From contig NZ_BFAX01000001.1 of assembly GCF_004310395.1 (NCBI RefSeq), positions 204,853 through 268,852 on the forward strand: a DNA stretch of 64,000 bases, read 5' to 3'. Positions 18,704 to 27,848 of the stretch are shown here, piece by piece (positions within the stretch are counted from its first letter, which is position 1; every line of letters begins with the position of its first letter). This DNA comes from Methanofervidicoccus abyssi (GTDB lineage: Archaea; AGJL01; Methanococci; Methanococcales; Methanococcaceae). The position numbers and the translations under genes are program-made. The notes below the pieces were generated by a model. That model was not told the origin of the DNA, searched no databases, and saw only the letters and a program-made list of their open reading frames with translations.

Positions 18704-19013
18704 GTTTTTATCACTTGTATGTTGGTATGTAAAAATTGTGGTAAAATGGATTATGTATGATTATTATAAAACAATAATAAAATAATATAAAAGAAACATA
18801 ACAATTATAGTCGAGTATATAAAAAGTATAAAAAAATAACGTCGGAAAGTAAAAATAATAAAAAAGACCTTTAGCTTCTCTTAGAAACATTTTCTGAAAC
18901 TTGGAAAGATGAATTTTCTATCACCTGGATATTCATTCTCATCTCTATATTCATTAAATTATTCATTAATATTTCTTAATATAGATTACTTATCACTCTA
19001 GAATAAACACCTC
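18704..19013. other. 310-bp gene-free stretch with an F2 copy
   Basis: AT-rich DNA between convergently placed minus-strand genes. An F2 copy lies at 18892-18919 (TTCTGAAACTTGGAAAGATG), close to the copy at 46616. Nothing coding was seen. Confidence 0.4.
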
Positions 19014-19952
19014 CTATACCACTGGTGTTAATATTTCCCTTAAAATCGGTAGGAATAACAGTGAGATTATCGTTGTTATAAAACATGCCGAAGCTACCAA
19101 CTTAATATCCAACCTGTAGAGAAGGGAGAAGACAAGGGACATCATTGCAGAAGGCATTGCAGATTGGAGGATCAGCACATTTTTCTCTAGCCCTCCAAGG
19201 GAGAATAGTACAGAGAATATTACTGCCAGAAGTGGGGCAATACCCATTCTAACTAGAAACGCCAGAATTCCATATCTAATACCAAACTTTGTTGAACTTG
19301 GAGATAGGGACAATCCTAAAGATATCATTATGAGAGGTACCGTGGCTTTAGAGAGATAATCCAAGGTATCTACTAAAAAAGTTGGAATATCTTCTATCCC
19401 TATGTCAAAGATTACAAAGAGGATACTTAGAATACATGCGATGAAAGGAGGGAATCTTAGAAGTTTCTTTATAATATACAGAAATGTAGGTCCTCCTTCC
19501 TTTCTACCTTCTCCAAAGGTTATACCTACAAAGGTTCCTATTAAAAGACTGGCTATGACACTCCCCATATCACAGAATATAGCCCTTACAAGGCCAGGAT
19601 CACCGTAGAAACCGTAGATAATAGGATAACCTAAAAATCCAGTATTTCCTAAGGCACAGACTAGGATCAACCCGCCTATGGATCTCTTCTCCAACTTCAA
19701 ATAACTTCCGAGTATATACCCCACAATACCACATAAAATGAAGATAAAAAATATTAAAATAGGTAATTTTATAAATAATGGTAACTCCTCAGGAGATACA
19801 TTTTTTATTATAGTCAGAAATACAGTTGATGGCATGGAAATATAAACAACAACGTTGTTCAATACAGATCTATCTTCTTCCTTCAGTATCCCCAAGTACT
19901 TTGAGATATAACCAATAAAGATCAGTAAAACTATTATAATCATTATCTCCAT
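19014..19952 (-). CDS. AEC-family (auxin efflux carrier-like) membrane transporter
   Basis: The protein has 312 residues in about ten hydrophobic segments split into two halves, typical of the AEC branch of the BART superfamily. Family-like segments include VVYISMPSTVFLTI near the start, LGNTGFLGYPI around residues 100-112, ATVPLIMISLGLSL and QSAMPSAMMSLVFS near the end. Substrates in this family are organic anions or amino acid derivatives and cannot be predicted here. It follows coaD after 12 bases on the same strand. Confidence 0.88.
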   Translation of the reverse strand: MEIMIIIVLLIFIGYISKYLGILKEEDRSVLNNVVVYISMPSTVFLTIIKNVSPEELPLFIKLPILIFFIFILCGIVGYILGSYLKLEKRSIGGLILVCALGNTGFLGYPIIYGFYGDPGLVRAIFCDMGSVIASLLIGTFVGITFGEGRKEGGPTFLYIIKKLLRFPPFIACILSILFVIFDIGIEDIPTFLVDTLDYLSKATVPLIMISLGLSLSPSSTKFGIRYGILAFLVRMGIAPLLAVIFSVLFSLGGLEKNVLILQSAMPSAMMSLVFSLLYRLDIKLVASACFITTIISLLFLPILREILTPVV

Positions 19953-19964
19953 TTATTCACCAGA

Positions 19965-20417
19965 TTATCTTTTTAAAATTCTCCCCTCTATATCGATCTC
20001 TCCCTTTCTTATCCTCGTTGTGGATATAGGTTTGTTATTTTCATCTAATACGTAGTCAAAAACTACTATCTCTAAAGGTTTTAAGTTATTATTTGATCTT
20101 ATCTCATTTATCTTTCTAGCGTTTTTCTCTGTCTCCTTGGTGACTACTATGATATCGTAGTCCTTAACTGTGGCGTCTCCGTAGGGATCGTCTATTACTA
20201 CTATATGATAGGGTACATTTAAAGTGTCTAAAAAATCCCTTAAATTCTTCAATCTAACATTTAAGGGGTTTACACTGTGGGACTTATAGGTTTTTACAAA
20301 TCTATCTGAAGTTATACCTACGTAGAGCTCTCCAAACTGGGAAGCGTACTTCAAAAGTTCTTTATGTCCCTTGTGAAGGATATCGAAGGTACCTCCTACT
20401 ACCACCTTTTTAAGCAT
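19965..20417 (-). CDS. coaD: Phosphopantetheine adenylyltransferase (archaeal type)
   Basis: It transfers AMP from ATP to 4'-phosphopantetheine in coenzyme A synthesis. The 150-residue protein starts [18 protein letters not shown], with the nucleotidyltransferase HxGH motif, and ends with STTRIRKGE, the counterpart of the ISSTxIR motif. The ATG at 20417 gives the usual N-terminus; an upstream in-frame ATG at 20480 would add 21 residues not expected for the family. Confidence 0.92.
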   Translation of the reverse strand: MLKKVVVGGTFDILHKGHKELLKYASQFGELYVGITSDRFVKTYKSHSVNPLNVRLKNLRDFLDTLNVPYHIVVIDDPYGDATVKDYDIIVVTKETEKNARKINEIRSNNNLKPLEIVVFDYVLDENNKPISTTRIRKGEIDIEGRILKR

Positions 20418-20736
20418 TTTATCCCAAAAAAGTTTGGATAAGTTATAATTTATTATTGTTATATCTACCTTCAGTCTCAACTACTTAATTGTTATTTTTA
20501 ATTCTATTAGATTTTAATTATTAGATTTATCGTCAATTAATCAAAAATAATAAAAATTAAATAGTTATTTAAAAAATAATAAGATAAAAAATGGATATGA
20601 TTGTTCTGACAACAAAGTATAAACGGTAGGTAATCTCGGTAGAAGAGAGGATTCTTCAAACACCTTCTAACTATAACCTGTTGGAGATTCTTTATCATGG
20701 TTAGAGTTCTGTAGCTATTAAAATCCTGTTTTATTG
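20418..20736. other. Gene-free stretch with a GC-richer island (about 20580-20730)
   Basis: Between coaD and the PHP gene the island at 20590-20730 has near-coding base composition. It can be read as LTTKYKR, stop, VISVEERI, which faintly recalls the KYRRxVI segment of IS200-type TnpA. No intact frame exists. A decayed transposase or a structured RNA are both possible. Confidence 0.25.
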
Positions 20737-21924
20737 TTATTTGGGCTCTAACCAACTATCTAAGGTAGTTACTGGTTTGTACCATCTGATCTTTGGAGGA
20801 GTTTTTAATATCCTGCCGTATTCCCCTCCACCTCCAGGGTAGTAGTATATCTTATTTTTTCGAAACATCTCAATAGTTCTACCAACCTTCTCATGTACCT
20901 TTATTAAGTTAGAGATATCCTCCTTAATAAGGACGTTTATCTCATTACCGAAGAGTTCGACATATCTCTTCCATAGGTTTTCAACTGCTTTGGAATCAAT
21001 ACTTTTCCCAATAGAAAGAGAAATTATCTGGGAGAGAGAAACTATCTTGTAGTAGGGAGGTCTGAACTCTGGGTGGATGATCTTCTTATCCTTGGACAAC
21101 TCCAAGGTTCTATCGTAGACTCCTTTTTTTATAACTCCTCCACATTTAGCACATCTGTAGTTCAATTTTATAGCATCCTCTATACGGTACCTTAAATAGC
21201 ACTTTGAACAGGCTGTTAGGTGATACTTCCCAAGGGCAGGATCTAAGCCATAGTTTGCAACAATTTTGTTATGTTTTATAGATTTTTTTATCTCTTCAAA
21301 GTTCTCCTCAAGATCTCCAATACTCCTTACCTTAAATTGATTAAATTCCCTCCCTAGTCTATAAGGATAATAGGAGTGGGCATCGGAATTGCTTAGAAAC
21401 GGTATATCTCTAAGTTCCTGGACCATGTCTCCCATGTCAGTATCTGCAGATAATCCTAACTCCACAAAATCAGGTTTTCTCTCGTAACACTGATATATAG
21501 AATCGAAGGACTTGTAAAGACTGGTGTATGGGGTGAAGGCATGGGCAGGTCCTATCAACCCTCCAGTCTCTCTAACTATCTCTAACAGCTCCCCTCCCCT
21601 AAGGACAACTTTGGGCCTACCTTCACTGTCTATGTTGTTGGAGTATCTCTTCAATTTCTCTCTAAGTTCGTAAGCCTTGGATATAGAAGGTAATAACACA
21701 AGGTGATGGACGCGATCTTTATCTTCTATCTCCACAGTTAAAATCAGATTGCTATCCTTATACTTCTCAATCTCCTGAAGATGTTTAGGATGGAGACAAT
21801 CCCCAGTACCAACTATATGGAGTCCTTTCAATTTTCCATATTTCAGCACATTCTCTATATTCATATATTTAGAAGTTCCCCCTGCAAATCTTGAGTGTAT
21901 ATGTAGATCACAGTTTACTATCAA
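20737..21924 (-). CDS. PHP-domain phosphoesterase with C-terminal zinc ribbon
   Basis: This 395-residue protein begins with the PHP metal motif DLHIHSRFAGG and continues with GTGDCLHPKH, IGPAHAF, and NSDAHS, the successive ligand motifs of the PHP family. A four-cysteine zinc ribbon (CSKCYLRY and CAKCGG) follows near residue 245-275. This layout matches the TIGR00375 conserved family, whose reaction is not established. A TTG at 21924 is proposed as start: AGGTGA lies 4 bases upstream and the frame before it has no supported start. Confidence 0.82.
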   Translation of the reverse strand: MIVNCDLHIHSRFAGGTSKYMNIENVLKYGKLKGLHIVGTGDCLHPKHLQEIEKYKDSNLILTVEIEDKDRVHHLVLLPSISKAYELREKLKRYSNNIDSEGRPKVVLRGGELLEIVRETGGLIGPAHAFTPYTSLYKSFDSIYQCYERKPDFVELGLSADTDMGDMVQELRDIPFLSNSDAHSYYPYRLGREFNQFKVRSIGDLEENFEEIKKSIKHNKIVANYGLDPALGKYHLTACSKCYLRYRIEDAIKLNYRCAKCGGVIKKGVYDRTLELSKDKKIIHPEFRPPYYKIVSLSQIISLSIGKSIDSKAVENLWKRYVELFGNEINVLIKEDISNLIKVHEKVGRTIEMFRKNKIYYYPGGGGEYGRILKTPPKIRWYKPVTTLDSWLEPK

Positions 21925-22479
21925 AATATCACCTAAAAATAAAAAATTATATATTACCATCTTACTGTCTACTAATAAAAAAGATGTTCTATCGGGATTT
22001 AATGAAGATATCATCTCTTTTTCAATACACAGGGACGTCTTGGAGACGATAGCAAGATCTCTACTCCTTTATGCCTTTACTCCTTTTAAAATCAACAATG
22101 ATAATAAAACTACAAAATAAAAAATTAAACCTTAGTCTCTATCAAAGTAGAATTAAAAGTAATATTTAAACCCTAGTTCCTATCAGAGTTATATCTTCTA
22201 ACTCCCAATCTGTTGAATATCTCTTAATATTACAATAGAGTTATACCTTTGTTGATGGGTCATAATAATACAGTTATCTATGAGATTTATTTCACTCCTT
22301 AAATGTTCAGGTATATTCAAGGAGACATTTTATATTTACCAGTGTTTTTAAAGGTTTTTATAATTTTTAACAATCTCTTTTTTATATCTTAACTTATATC
22401 TTAACTTTTATAATTAATTGATATCTATTTTTTATCTTGGAGATTGGGATTTGCTTTTATAAATATAAGGTGAGAAGTG
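21925..22479. other. 555-bp divergent intergenic region with tandem F1 copies
   Basis: Two F1 copies lie at 22125-22159 and 22166-22192. An imperfect hairpin follows at 22295-22324 (CTCCTTAAAT against ATTCAAGGAG, one mismatch). A TATA-like region may precede cobA. Nothing coding was seen. Confidence 0.45.
22125..22192 (+). repeat. Two tandem F1 motifs, 41 bases apart
   Basis: Copies read AAACCTTAGTCTCTATCAAA and AAACCCTAGTTCCTATCAGA. The offset of 41 bases differs from the 44-base offset of the pair at 33.2 kb, so this is not a regular array. Confidence 0.5.
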
Positions 22480-23202
22480 ATGAAGGTAATTCTTGTAGGT
22501 GCGGGGCCTGGAGATGAAGAACTAATAACTATAAAAGGACTAAAAGCTATAAAAAGTGGAGATGTAATTATCTATGACGATCTGATAAATAAAAACCTAC
22601 TAAAGTATGCCAAGGAAGATGCAGAGTTAATATACGTAGGTAAAAGGAAGGGAAAACACTCCTACAAACAGGAGGATATCAATAGACTGTTGGTAGAAAA
22701 GGTCAAGGAAAACAAGGTTGTAGTTAGATTGAAAGGTGGGGATCCCTTTGTGTTTGGAAGGGGGGGAGAAGAAGTGCTCTATTTAAAGAAACATAATATA
22801 CCTTACGAGGTTATCCCTGGTATCACATCGGCAATAGCAGTCCCAGAGGTTGCAGGTATTCCCCTAACCTACAGGAAGATATCTACATCTTTTACAGTGG
22901 TCACAGGACATGAAGCAGAGGATAAGGAAGAAAAGCAGGTAAAACTGAGGAATCTAAACGGAGACACTATTGTAATACTTATGGGAATAACTAACTTAGA
23001 GGAACATGTGGAAGAACTTCTGAAAAACCCCCGTAGGAGTGAGGATACCCCAGTGGCTATAATAACCAGAGGTACTACTGAACGTCAGAAGGTAATAAAG
23101 GGAACCTTGGGAAATATTGTTAAAAAGGCTAAAGAGAACAGTGTTAAACCTCCAGGTGTTATAGTTGTAGGGGATGTTGTAAATGTGTTAGATAATATAT
23201 AA
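22480..23202 (+). CDS. cobA: Uroporphyrin-III C-methyltransferase
   Basis: It methylates uroporphyrinogen III at C2 and C7 to give precorrin-2, entering the F430, cobamide and sirohaem branches. The 240 residues carry LVGAGPGDEELIT at the N-terminus, YVGKRKGKHS, VRLKGGDPFVFGRGGEE, and VIPGITSAIAVPEVAGIPLT. ATG 22480 follows AAGGTGAGAAGTG; a GTG three bases earlier is inside the spacing. HemD, making its substrate, is 11 kb upstream. Confidence 0.95.
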   Translation: MKVILVGAGPGDEELITIKGLKAIKSGDVIIYDDLINKNLLKYAKEDAELIYVGKRKGKHSYKQEDINRLLVEKVKENKVVVRLKGGDPFVFGRGGEEVLYLKKHNIPYEVIPGITSAIAVPEVAGIPLTYRKISTSFTVVTGHEAEDKEEKQVKLRNLNGDTIVILMGITNLEEHVEELLKNPRRSEDTPVAIITRGTTERQKVIKGTLGNIVKKAKENSVKPPGVIVVGDVVNVLDNI

Positions 23203-23292
23203 AAATAATAAATAAATATTTATATAAATAAATAAAGTAAATATAAAAATAAAAGTAGTAGTAAAATATTGTAAGAAGTATGGGGTGATACT

Positions 23293-23880
23293 ATGAAGGT
23301 CTTAGGAATATGTGGTTCTCCAAGGAATGGAAACACTGCCTTCTTGGTGAAGGAAGCTTTAAAAGCTGTTGAGGATGAAGGTATTGAAACTGAGTATATC
23401 TCATTAGCAGAGAAGGAGTTAAATCCCTGTTTAGCCTGTGATGAGTGTAAAAAAGAGGGGAAGTGTGTAATAATGGATGATATTAACGATATACTGGAAG
23501 AAATGGTGAGGGCAGAGGGTATTATCATAGGTTCTCCAGTTTACTTTGGTAGTGTCAGTGCTCAGTTAAAAATGCTCTTCGATAGGTCCAGACCTTATAG
23601 GCGAGGATTTAAACTGAAGAATAAGGTAGGTGGGGCAATAGCTGTAGGGGCTTCAAGAAATGGAGGTCAAGAGACAACAGTGAGAGATATCCACAACTTC
23701 ATGTTTATACACTCTATGATAGTAGTGGGAGATAGCGATCCAAGTGCTCATTACGGAGGTACAGGTGTAGGAGGACATGTAGAGGACTGTAAAAAAGATG
23801 AAATTGGTATAGAAACTTCAAGAAACTTAGGTAAAAGAGTTGCTGAAGTGGTGAAGTTAATATATAACAGAAATATTTAA
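23293..23880 (+). CDS. Iron-sulfur flavoprotein (Isf family)
   Basis: This 195-residue flavodoxin-like protein begins with the FMN phosphate loop CGSPRNGNT (residues 7-15). A compact cysteine motif CX2CX2CX5C (C46, C49, C52, C58) binds a 4Fe-4S cluster in characterised Isf proteins of methanogens. GSPVYFGSVSAQLK is the second FMN loop. Isf proteins have been linked to reduction of O2 and H2O2 and to general electron transfer. The gene is separate from cobA by 90 bases. Confidence 0.88.
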   Translation: MKVLGICGSPRNGNTAFLVKEALKAVEDEGIETEYISLAEKELNPCLACDECKKEGKCVIMDDINDILEEMVRAEGIIIGSPVYFGSVSAQLKMLFDRSRPYRRGFKLKNKVGGAIAVGASRNGGQETTVRDIHNFMFIHSMIVVGDSDPSAHYGGTGVGGHVEDCKKDEIGIETSRNLGKRVAEVVKLIYNRNI

Positions 23881-23997
23881 ATATTTTTTATACATAAATT
23901 AATATCTATTTTAAAAAATTTAAAATATTAATGTAAAAAGTAATTAATAATTAAAAATAAATTACACAATAATTATTAATAACTTAGGAGGATGATC

Positions 23998-25089
23998 ATG
24001 AGATTAGTTAATGAAGCACTTTCTAGAAAGACTGATCAACAGTATGGTACTAATTTACAGAAGGAAAATATTGGAAAAGTGAATATTCTCGTAGTAGGTT
24101 GTGGAGGTGCAGGAAACAATACAATCCATAGACTTATGGAGATGGGTATCAAGGGGGCAGAAACTATCGCCTTAAATACAGATAAGCAACATCTAGAACA
24201 TATAAATGCTGACAAGAAGATACTGATCGGATCTACACTGACAAGAGGTCTCGGTGCTGGAGGTTACCCTGAAATTGGGAGAAAGTCCGCTGAATTAGCT
24301 AGGGGCGTACTGGAAGATGTTCTAAAAAATGCCGACTTAGTATTCGTTACTGCAGGGTTAGGTGGAGGTACAGGAACCGGTTCTGCCCCAGTAGTAGCTG
24401 AGATAGCCAAGGAACAGGGGGCTATAGTAATTGGGGTTGTTACCTATCCATTTAAGATAGAGAGGGCGAGGTTAAAGAAGGCAGAAGAAGGTCTTGAAAG
24501 ATTAACTGAAGCCTGTGATACCGTTATTGTAATAGACAACAACAAGCTGTTGGAGTTAGTACCTAACTTACCGATAAACGATGCATTTAAGGTTGCAGAT
24601 GAAATTATCGCCAATGCAGTTAAGGGTATAACTGAGACTATATCTGAAAAAAGTCTAATAAACATCGACTATGCAGATGTGAAAGCAGTTATGACAAATG
24701 GAGGAGTAGCTATGATAGGGGTTGGTGAGGTGGATTCTGATACCAAAGGGGATAGGGTTGAAAGGGTAGTTAAAGAGGCTATGAACTGTCCACTGTTGGA
24801 CATAGACTATACAGGGGCAACAGGAGCCTTGATACATATAACTGGAGGTCCAGATTTATCCTTAGATGAAGCTGTGAGAATTGGAGAGAAGATTACAGAG
24901 AATCTCAACCCAGATGCTAACGTAATATGGGGAGCAAGGATAGATCCATCCATGGAGGGATGTTTGAGAGTCATGGCGATAGTTACAGGTGTAAAGTCTC
25001 CTAACATATTTGGTAGTGACAAACGTCCAAAGAAGATATTATCTAAACCTAAAAAGAGTGATTCCCTGGGAATAGATTATATAGTATAA
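23998..25089 (+). CDS. ftsZ: Cell division protein FtsZ
   Basis: This tubulin-like GTPase forms the division ring. The 363-residue protein shows [22 protein letters not shown], the tubulin signature [14 protein letters not shown] and the T7 region [11 protein letters not shown]. The ATG at 23998 is preferred: TAGGAGG ends at 23991, leaving the usual 6-base spacing, while the ATG at 23992 directly abuts it. The C-terminus after the globular core is short and basic. It stands alone, followed by two secreted or membrane proteins. Confidence 0.96.
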   Translation: MRLVNEALSRKTDQQYGTNLQKENIGKVNILVVGCGGAGNNTIHRLMEMGIKGAETIALNTDKQHLEHINADKKILIGSTLTRGLGAGGYPEIGRKSAELARGVLEDVLKNADLVFVTAGLGGGTGTGSAPVVAEIAKEQGAIVIGVVTYPFKIERARLKKAEEGLERLTEACDTVIVIDNNKLLELVPNLPINDAFKVADEIIANAVKGITETISEKSLINIDYADVKAVMTNGGVAMIGVGEVDSDTKGDRVERVVKEAMNCPLLDIDYTGATGALIHITGGPDLSLDEAVRIGEKITENLNPDANVIWGARIDPSMEGCLRVMAIVTGVKSPNIFGSDKRPKKILSKPKKSDSLGIDYIV

Positions 25090-25389
25090 ATAAAATAATC
25101 TTTTTCTATCATTACGTTTAATATTATACTATAATTATACTAATTAATATTATATTCAATATTCCGTCTAAACAATCACTTGAAAATATATTTTTACTTT
25201 TTCTCCACGTTTCCTGGATACTGGGAGAGTTAGAGGGTTTATATCATTGGGGAATTAGTATTTTATCTTTTTCCTTTTTGCAGACAGCTTCAAAAAAACT
25301 ACAAGGAAAAAAATAGACTGACTGTTAAAGTTTTTAACTTTTACTGTTATTTTGTAATTTTAATGTTTAACAGTAACAAGGGAAATAAG
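25090..25389. other. 300-bp gene-free stretch with an F2 copy
   Basis: AT-rich DNA after ftsZ. An F2 copy is at 25211-25243. An in-frame ATG at 25363 upstream of the next gene has no Shine-Dalgarno sequence and is not taken as start. Confidence 0.4.
25211..25243 (+). repeat. F2 dispersed intergenic motif
   Basis: TTCCTGGATACTGGGAGAGT followed by TAGAGGGTTTATA. It is the copy closest to the F2 consensus and aligns with the copy at 9342 for about 55 bases. Confidence 0.5.
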
Positions 25390-26703
25390 ATGGTGGTAAA
25401 AAAGTACATTGTAATAATTCTTTTCATGTTTTTTACAGTTGTGAATGTAAGTGAGGCTATAAAGTTCGAAAATTATAATGTAGTGTTTAATATAAATCAG
25501 AGTGACGGCGTACATGGAAACATCTACTTAGCTATGTACAACAACGACTCTGAGAAAATTTCCAATATTACATACATTCTACCTCACATCATCCATAACG
25601 TGAAGGTAACATCTAACAAAAATATAAGTCATATAGACGAATTCTATGAAGAAGGTTCTACTAAGATAACAATAAAATTTAAAGATCCTATAAAAAAAGG
25701 AGAAAGGTGTTATATTAACATTAGTTTTGATGGAGATATGATCTGGAATAAATATGGAAAAAAGATGTTTTCAGCGACAATACCTGCTGTAAATTCCAAC
25801 TTCACCATGACTGTAATATTGCCACAAGGAGCTTCTGTAGTATCTCCTGCAGAGGGTCTTTTAAGTATAACACCTCAAGATTATACCATAGACACTGATG
25901 GTAAGAGAATATATATAAGGTGGAATAGAAAACTAAGCAAAGAAGACAAATATTTTACAGCAACCGTATCCTATATATTACAACCTGTTAACTATACCAC
26001 TAACAAAAATGCACTACTTAATGATTTTTACTACAACCTTCTACTCGTAATACTTGTGTTGGTAGTAATTGGAGCTCTCTATGGAGTATACTACGAAAAA
26101 AAGAAAGTTGCAAAAAGAGACAAAGTTATAAAAGAGTTGTCGGAAAGAGTTAACAACCTGGTAAATGATTTAAATACTCTCAAGATAGAGTTGGAAAATA
26201 AAGAAGATATTATTTCAGAGTTGAAAAGAAAAAATAGTGAATTAGTAGATGAGTTGAGTAATCAGCTTGAGAGTTATAAAAGTGACGTTATAAAGTTGAA
26301 TGTTAAACTGGAAGAGTTGGAAGATGCCAATAAAAAGTACAGGGAAGAGTTAGAAAAAAATAAAGAGATAATCTCTGAGAAGGAAAAAATTATAGAAGAT
26401 TTGAAGAATACCATTAAGACGTACAAGAACAATATAGAAGAGTTAAAGAAAAAGATAAAGGAGTATGAAAAAACTTTAAAGAATATGTTGATGGATATAC
26501 TCACGGAAGAGGAGAAAACTATTGTAAATCTAATAAAAGAGTATGGTGAAATCACCCAGAAAGAGATTGTAGAGATTACAGGAATGAGCAAACCTAAGGT
26601 CTCCAGGATAGTGGCAGATCTTGAGAATAGAGGTATAATAAAAAAAGTTAAAATTGGTAGGATAAATAAGTTGGCGTTGACAGATAAGTTTAGGTGGGAA
26701 TAA
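25390..26703 (+). CDS. Membrane-anchored sensor with cytoplasmic coiled coil and winged-helix domain
   Basis: The predicted order in this 437-residue protein is a signal peptide or anchor (1-23, ending VSEA) and an extracellular domain of about 185 residues with several N-x-S/T sequons and a beta-rich pattern. A transmembrane helix (about 211-233, LLLVILVLVVIGALYGV), a long Lys/Glu coiled coil (about 235-365) and a winged-helix DNA-binding domain (about 370-437, ITQKEIVEITGMSKPKVSRIV) follow. This is a one-component transmembrane transcription regulator; the signal is unknown. ATG 25390 follows AAGGGAAATAAG. Its stop overlaps the next ATG by one base, so the two proteins are probably made together. 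Confidence 0.8.
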   Translation: MVVKKYIVIILFMFFTVVNVSEAIKFENYNVVFNINQSDGVHGNIYLAMYNNDSEKISNITYILPHIIHNVKVTSNKNISHIDEFYEEGSTKITIKFKDPIKKGERCYINISFDGDMIWNKYGKKMFSATIPAVNSNFTMTVILPQGASVVSPAEGLLSITPQDYTIDTDGKRIYIRWNRKLSKEDKYFTATVSYILQPVNYTTNKNALLNDFYYNLLLVILVLVVIGALYGVYYEKKKVAKRDKVIKELSERVNNLVNDLNTLKIELENKEDIISELKRKNSELVDELSNQLESYKSDVIKLNVKLEELEDANKKYREELEKNKEIISEKEKIIEDLKNTIKTYKNNIEELKKKIKEYEKTLKNMLMDILTEEEKTIVNLIKEYGEITQKEIVEITGMSKPKVSRIVADLENRGIIKKVKIGRINKLALTDKFRWE

Positions 26704-27746
26704 TGAAAGGAAGATGTATTATTTTTATTTTTTTACTGTTAATACCTTGTAGTGTAGAGGGATTAGTTATTGGAGAAGAAAAACCTTCTCTTGTCGATAC
26801 CGTAGTTATTACAAATAACAACTGGCCAGATTGTATAATCGCTACAGAGTATGCGTATAAAGTAGATGGAGTTGTACTCCAGATTAACAATGGCTATTTG
26901 GATCCTTCTATAGAGTCCTTCATTGAAGCTGTTGCACCAAAGAGAATAGTTATTGTAGGGGGTCCTTTGGCAGTTTCCTACAGTGTTGAAGAGAAATTGA
27001 AGAAGTACGGTGATGTTATAAGGATATGGGGGCCTACAAGGGTTGAAACCTGTGAGGAAATTCTTAAGATGATAAACAGTGAGAAAGAAAAGGTTTTAGT
27101 AAATAGTACAAACTTCAGAGATGTTGTGGAAGTAATCTCTCATGGTTATATACCTGTTTACTCTTTTATAAATGTTTATAATCCTAACGATGTTGTAAGG
27201 ATTTATAGGGATGACGGTACCGTTGAGTTGTACTATTTCAAGAATAAAAAATTTATTGGTAGATATGAGAAGAAGTATGTTTTAGAGTTACCTGGTGAAA
27301 TCTTGGTTCTAAGCCGATGTCCAAATATGGATATTAAGTTCACAAACAATAAATACATATCTAAATTTGGATATAAACTACTAGACTTAAGGAATATCTC
27401 CTTAAGTTCTAACTCTAAGTATTTGGTAGAGGTAAATAAAAATACACCTTCTGCAGTGCTTCTCTCAAAGTATCTTAAGATACCTATGGTATACGATGGT
27501 ACGAAAATCCGTAGTGGTTATCATGTTATAACTTTTGAAAATGATCCTGTTGATAGTAGTATTACCGTTGCTGTAGATATACTTGTTTTTAAGAAGACTG
27601 TGGAACTGTACAGCAAAAATAACGATCTAAAACAATCCCTGTACGAGGCAAAAACACAACTGTGGTCTAAGAATATTCCTGTTGAAAAATACAACATACC
27701 TTACTCCTGTTTGGAGGAATACGTGAATAAGAAATTAACAAAGTGA
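26703..27746 (+). CDS. Secreted protein with a CWB2-like domain
   Basis: This 347-residue protein starts with a hydrophobic signal sequence (MKGRCIIFIFLLLIPCSVEG). Residues about 30-120 carry the pattern of the cell-wall-binding repeat 2 family: paired VVLQINNG and RIVIVGGPLAVS, then RIWGPTRVET. A single recognisable repeat precedes a domain of about 220 residues that I do not recognise. CWB2 domains anchor proteins to anionic cell-wall polymers in bacteria; in methanogens with S-layers the ligand is unknown. TAATG overlap with the preceding sensor gene suggests they act as a pair. Confidence 0.7.
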   Translation: MKGRCIIFIFLLLIPCSVEGLVIGEEKPSLVDTVVITNNNWPDCIIATEYAYKVDGVVLQINNGYLDPSIESFIEAVAPKRIVIVGGPLAVSYSVEEKLKKYGDVIRIWGPTRVETCEEILKMINSEKEKVLVNSTNFRDVVEVISHGYIPVYSFINVYNPNDVVRIYRDDGTVELYYFKNKKFIGRYEKKYVLELPGEILVLSRCPNMDIKFTNNKYISKFGYKLLDLRNISLSSNSKYLVEVNKNTPSAVLLSKYLKIPMVYDGTKIRSGYHVITFENDPVDSSITVAVDILVFKKTVELYSKNNDLKQSLYEAKTQLWSKNIPVEKYNIPYSCLEEYVNKKLTK

Positions 27747-27848
27747 TTATGTACTTTTGAGGAACTATTTAAATTAAAAATAATAAAGTATATTAGTATT
27801 ATTAGTATTATTGTTAATTGTTATAAAAATAATATAAACGGGGTTACT

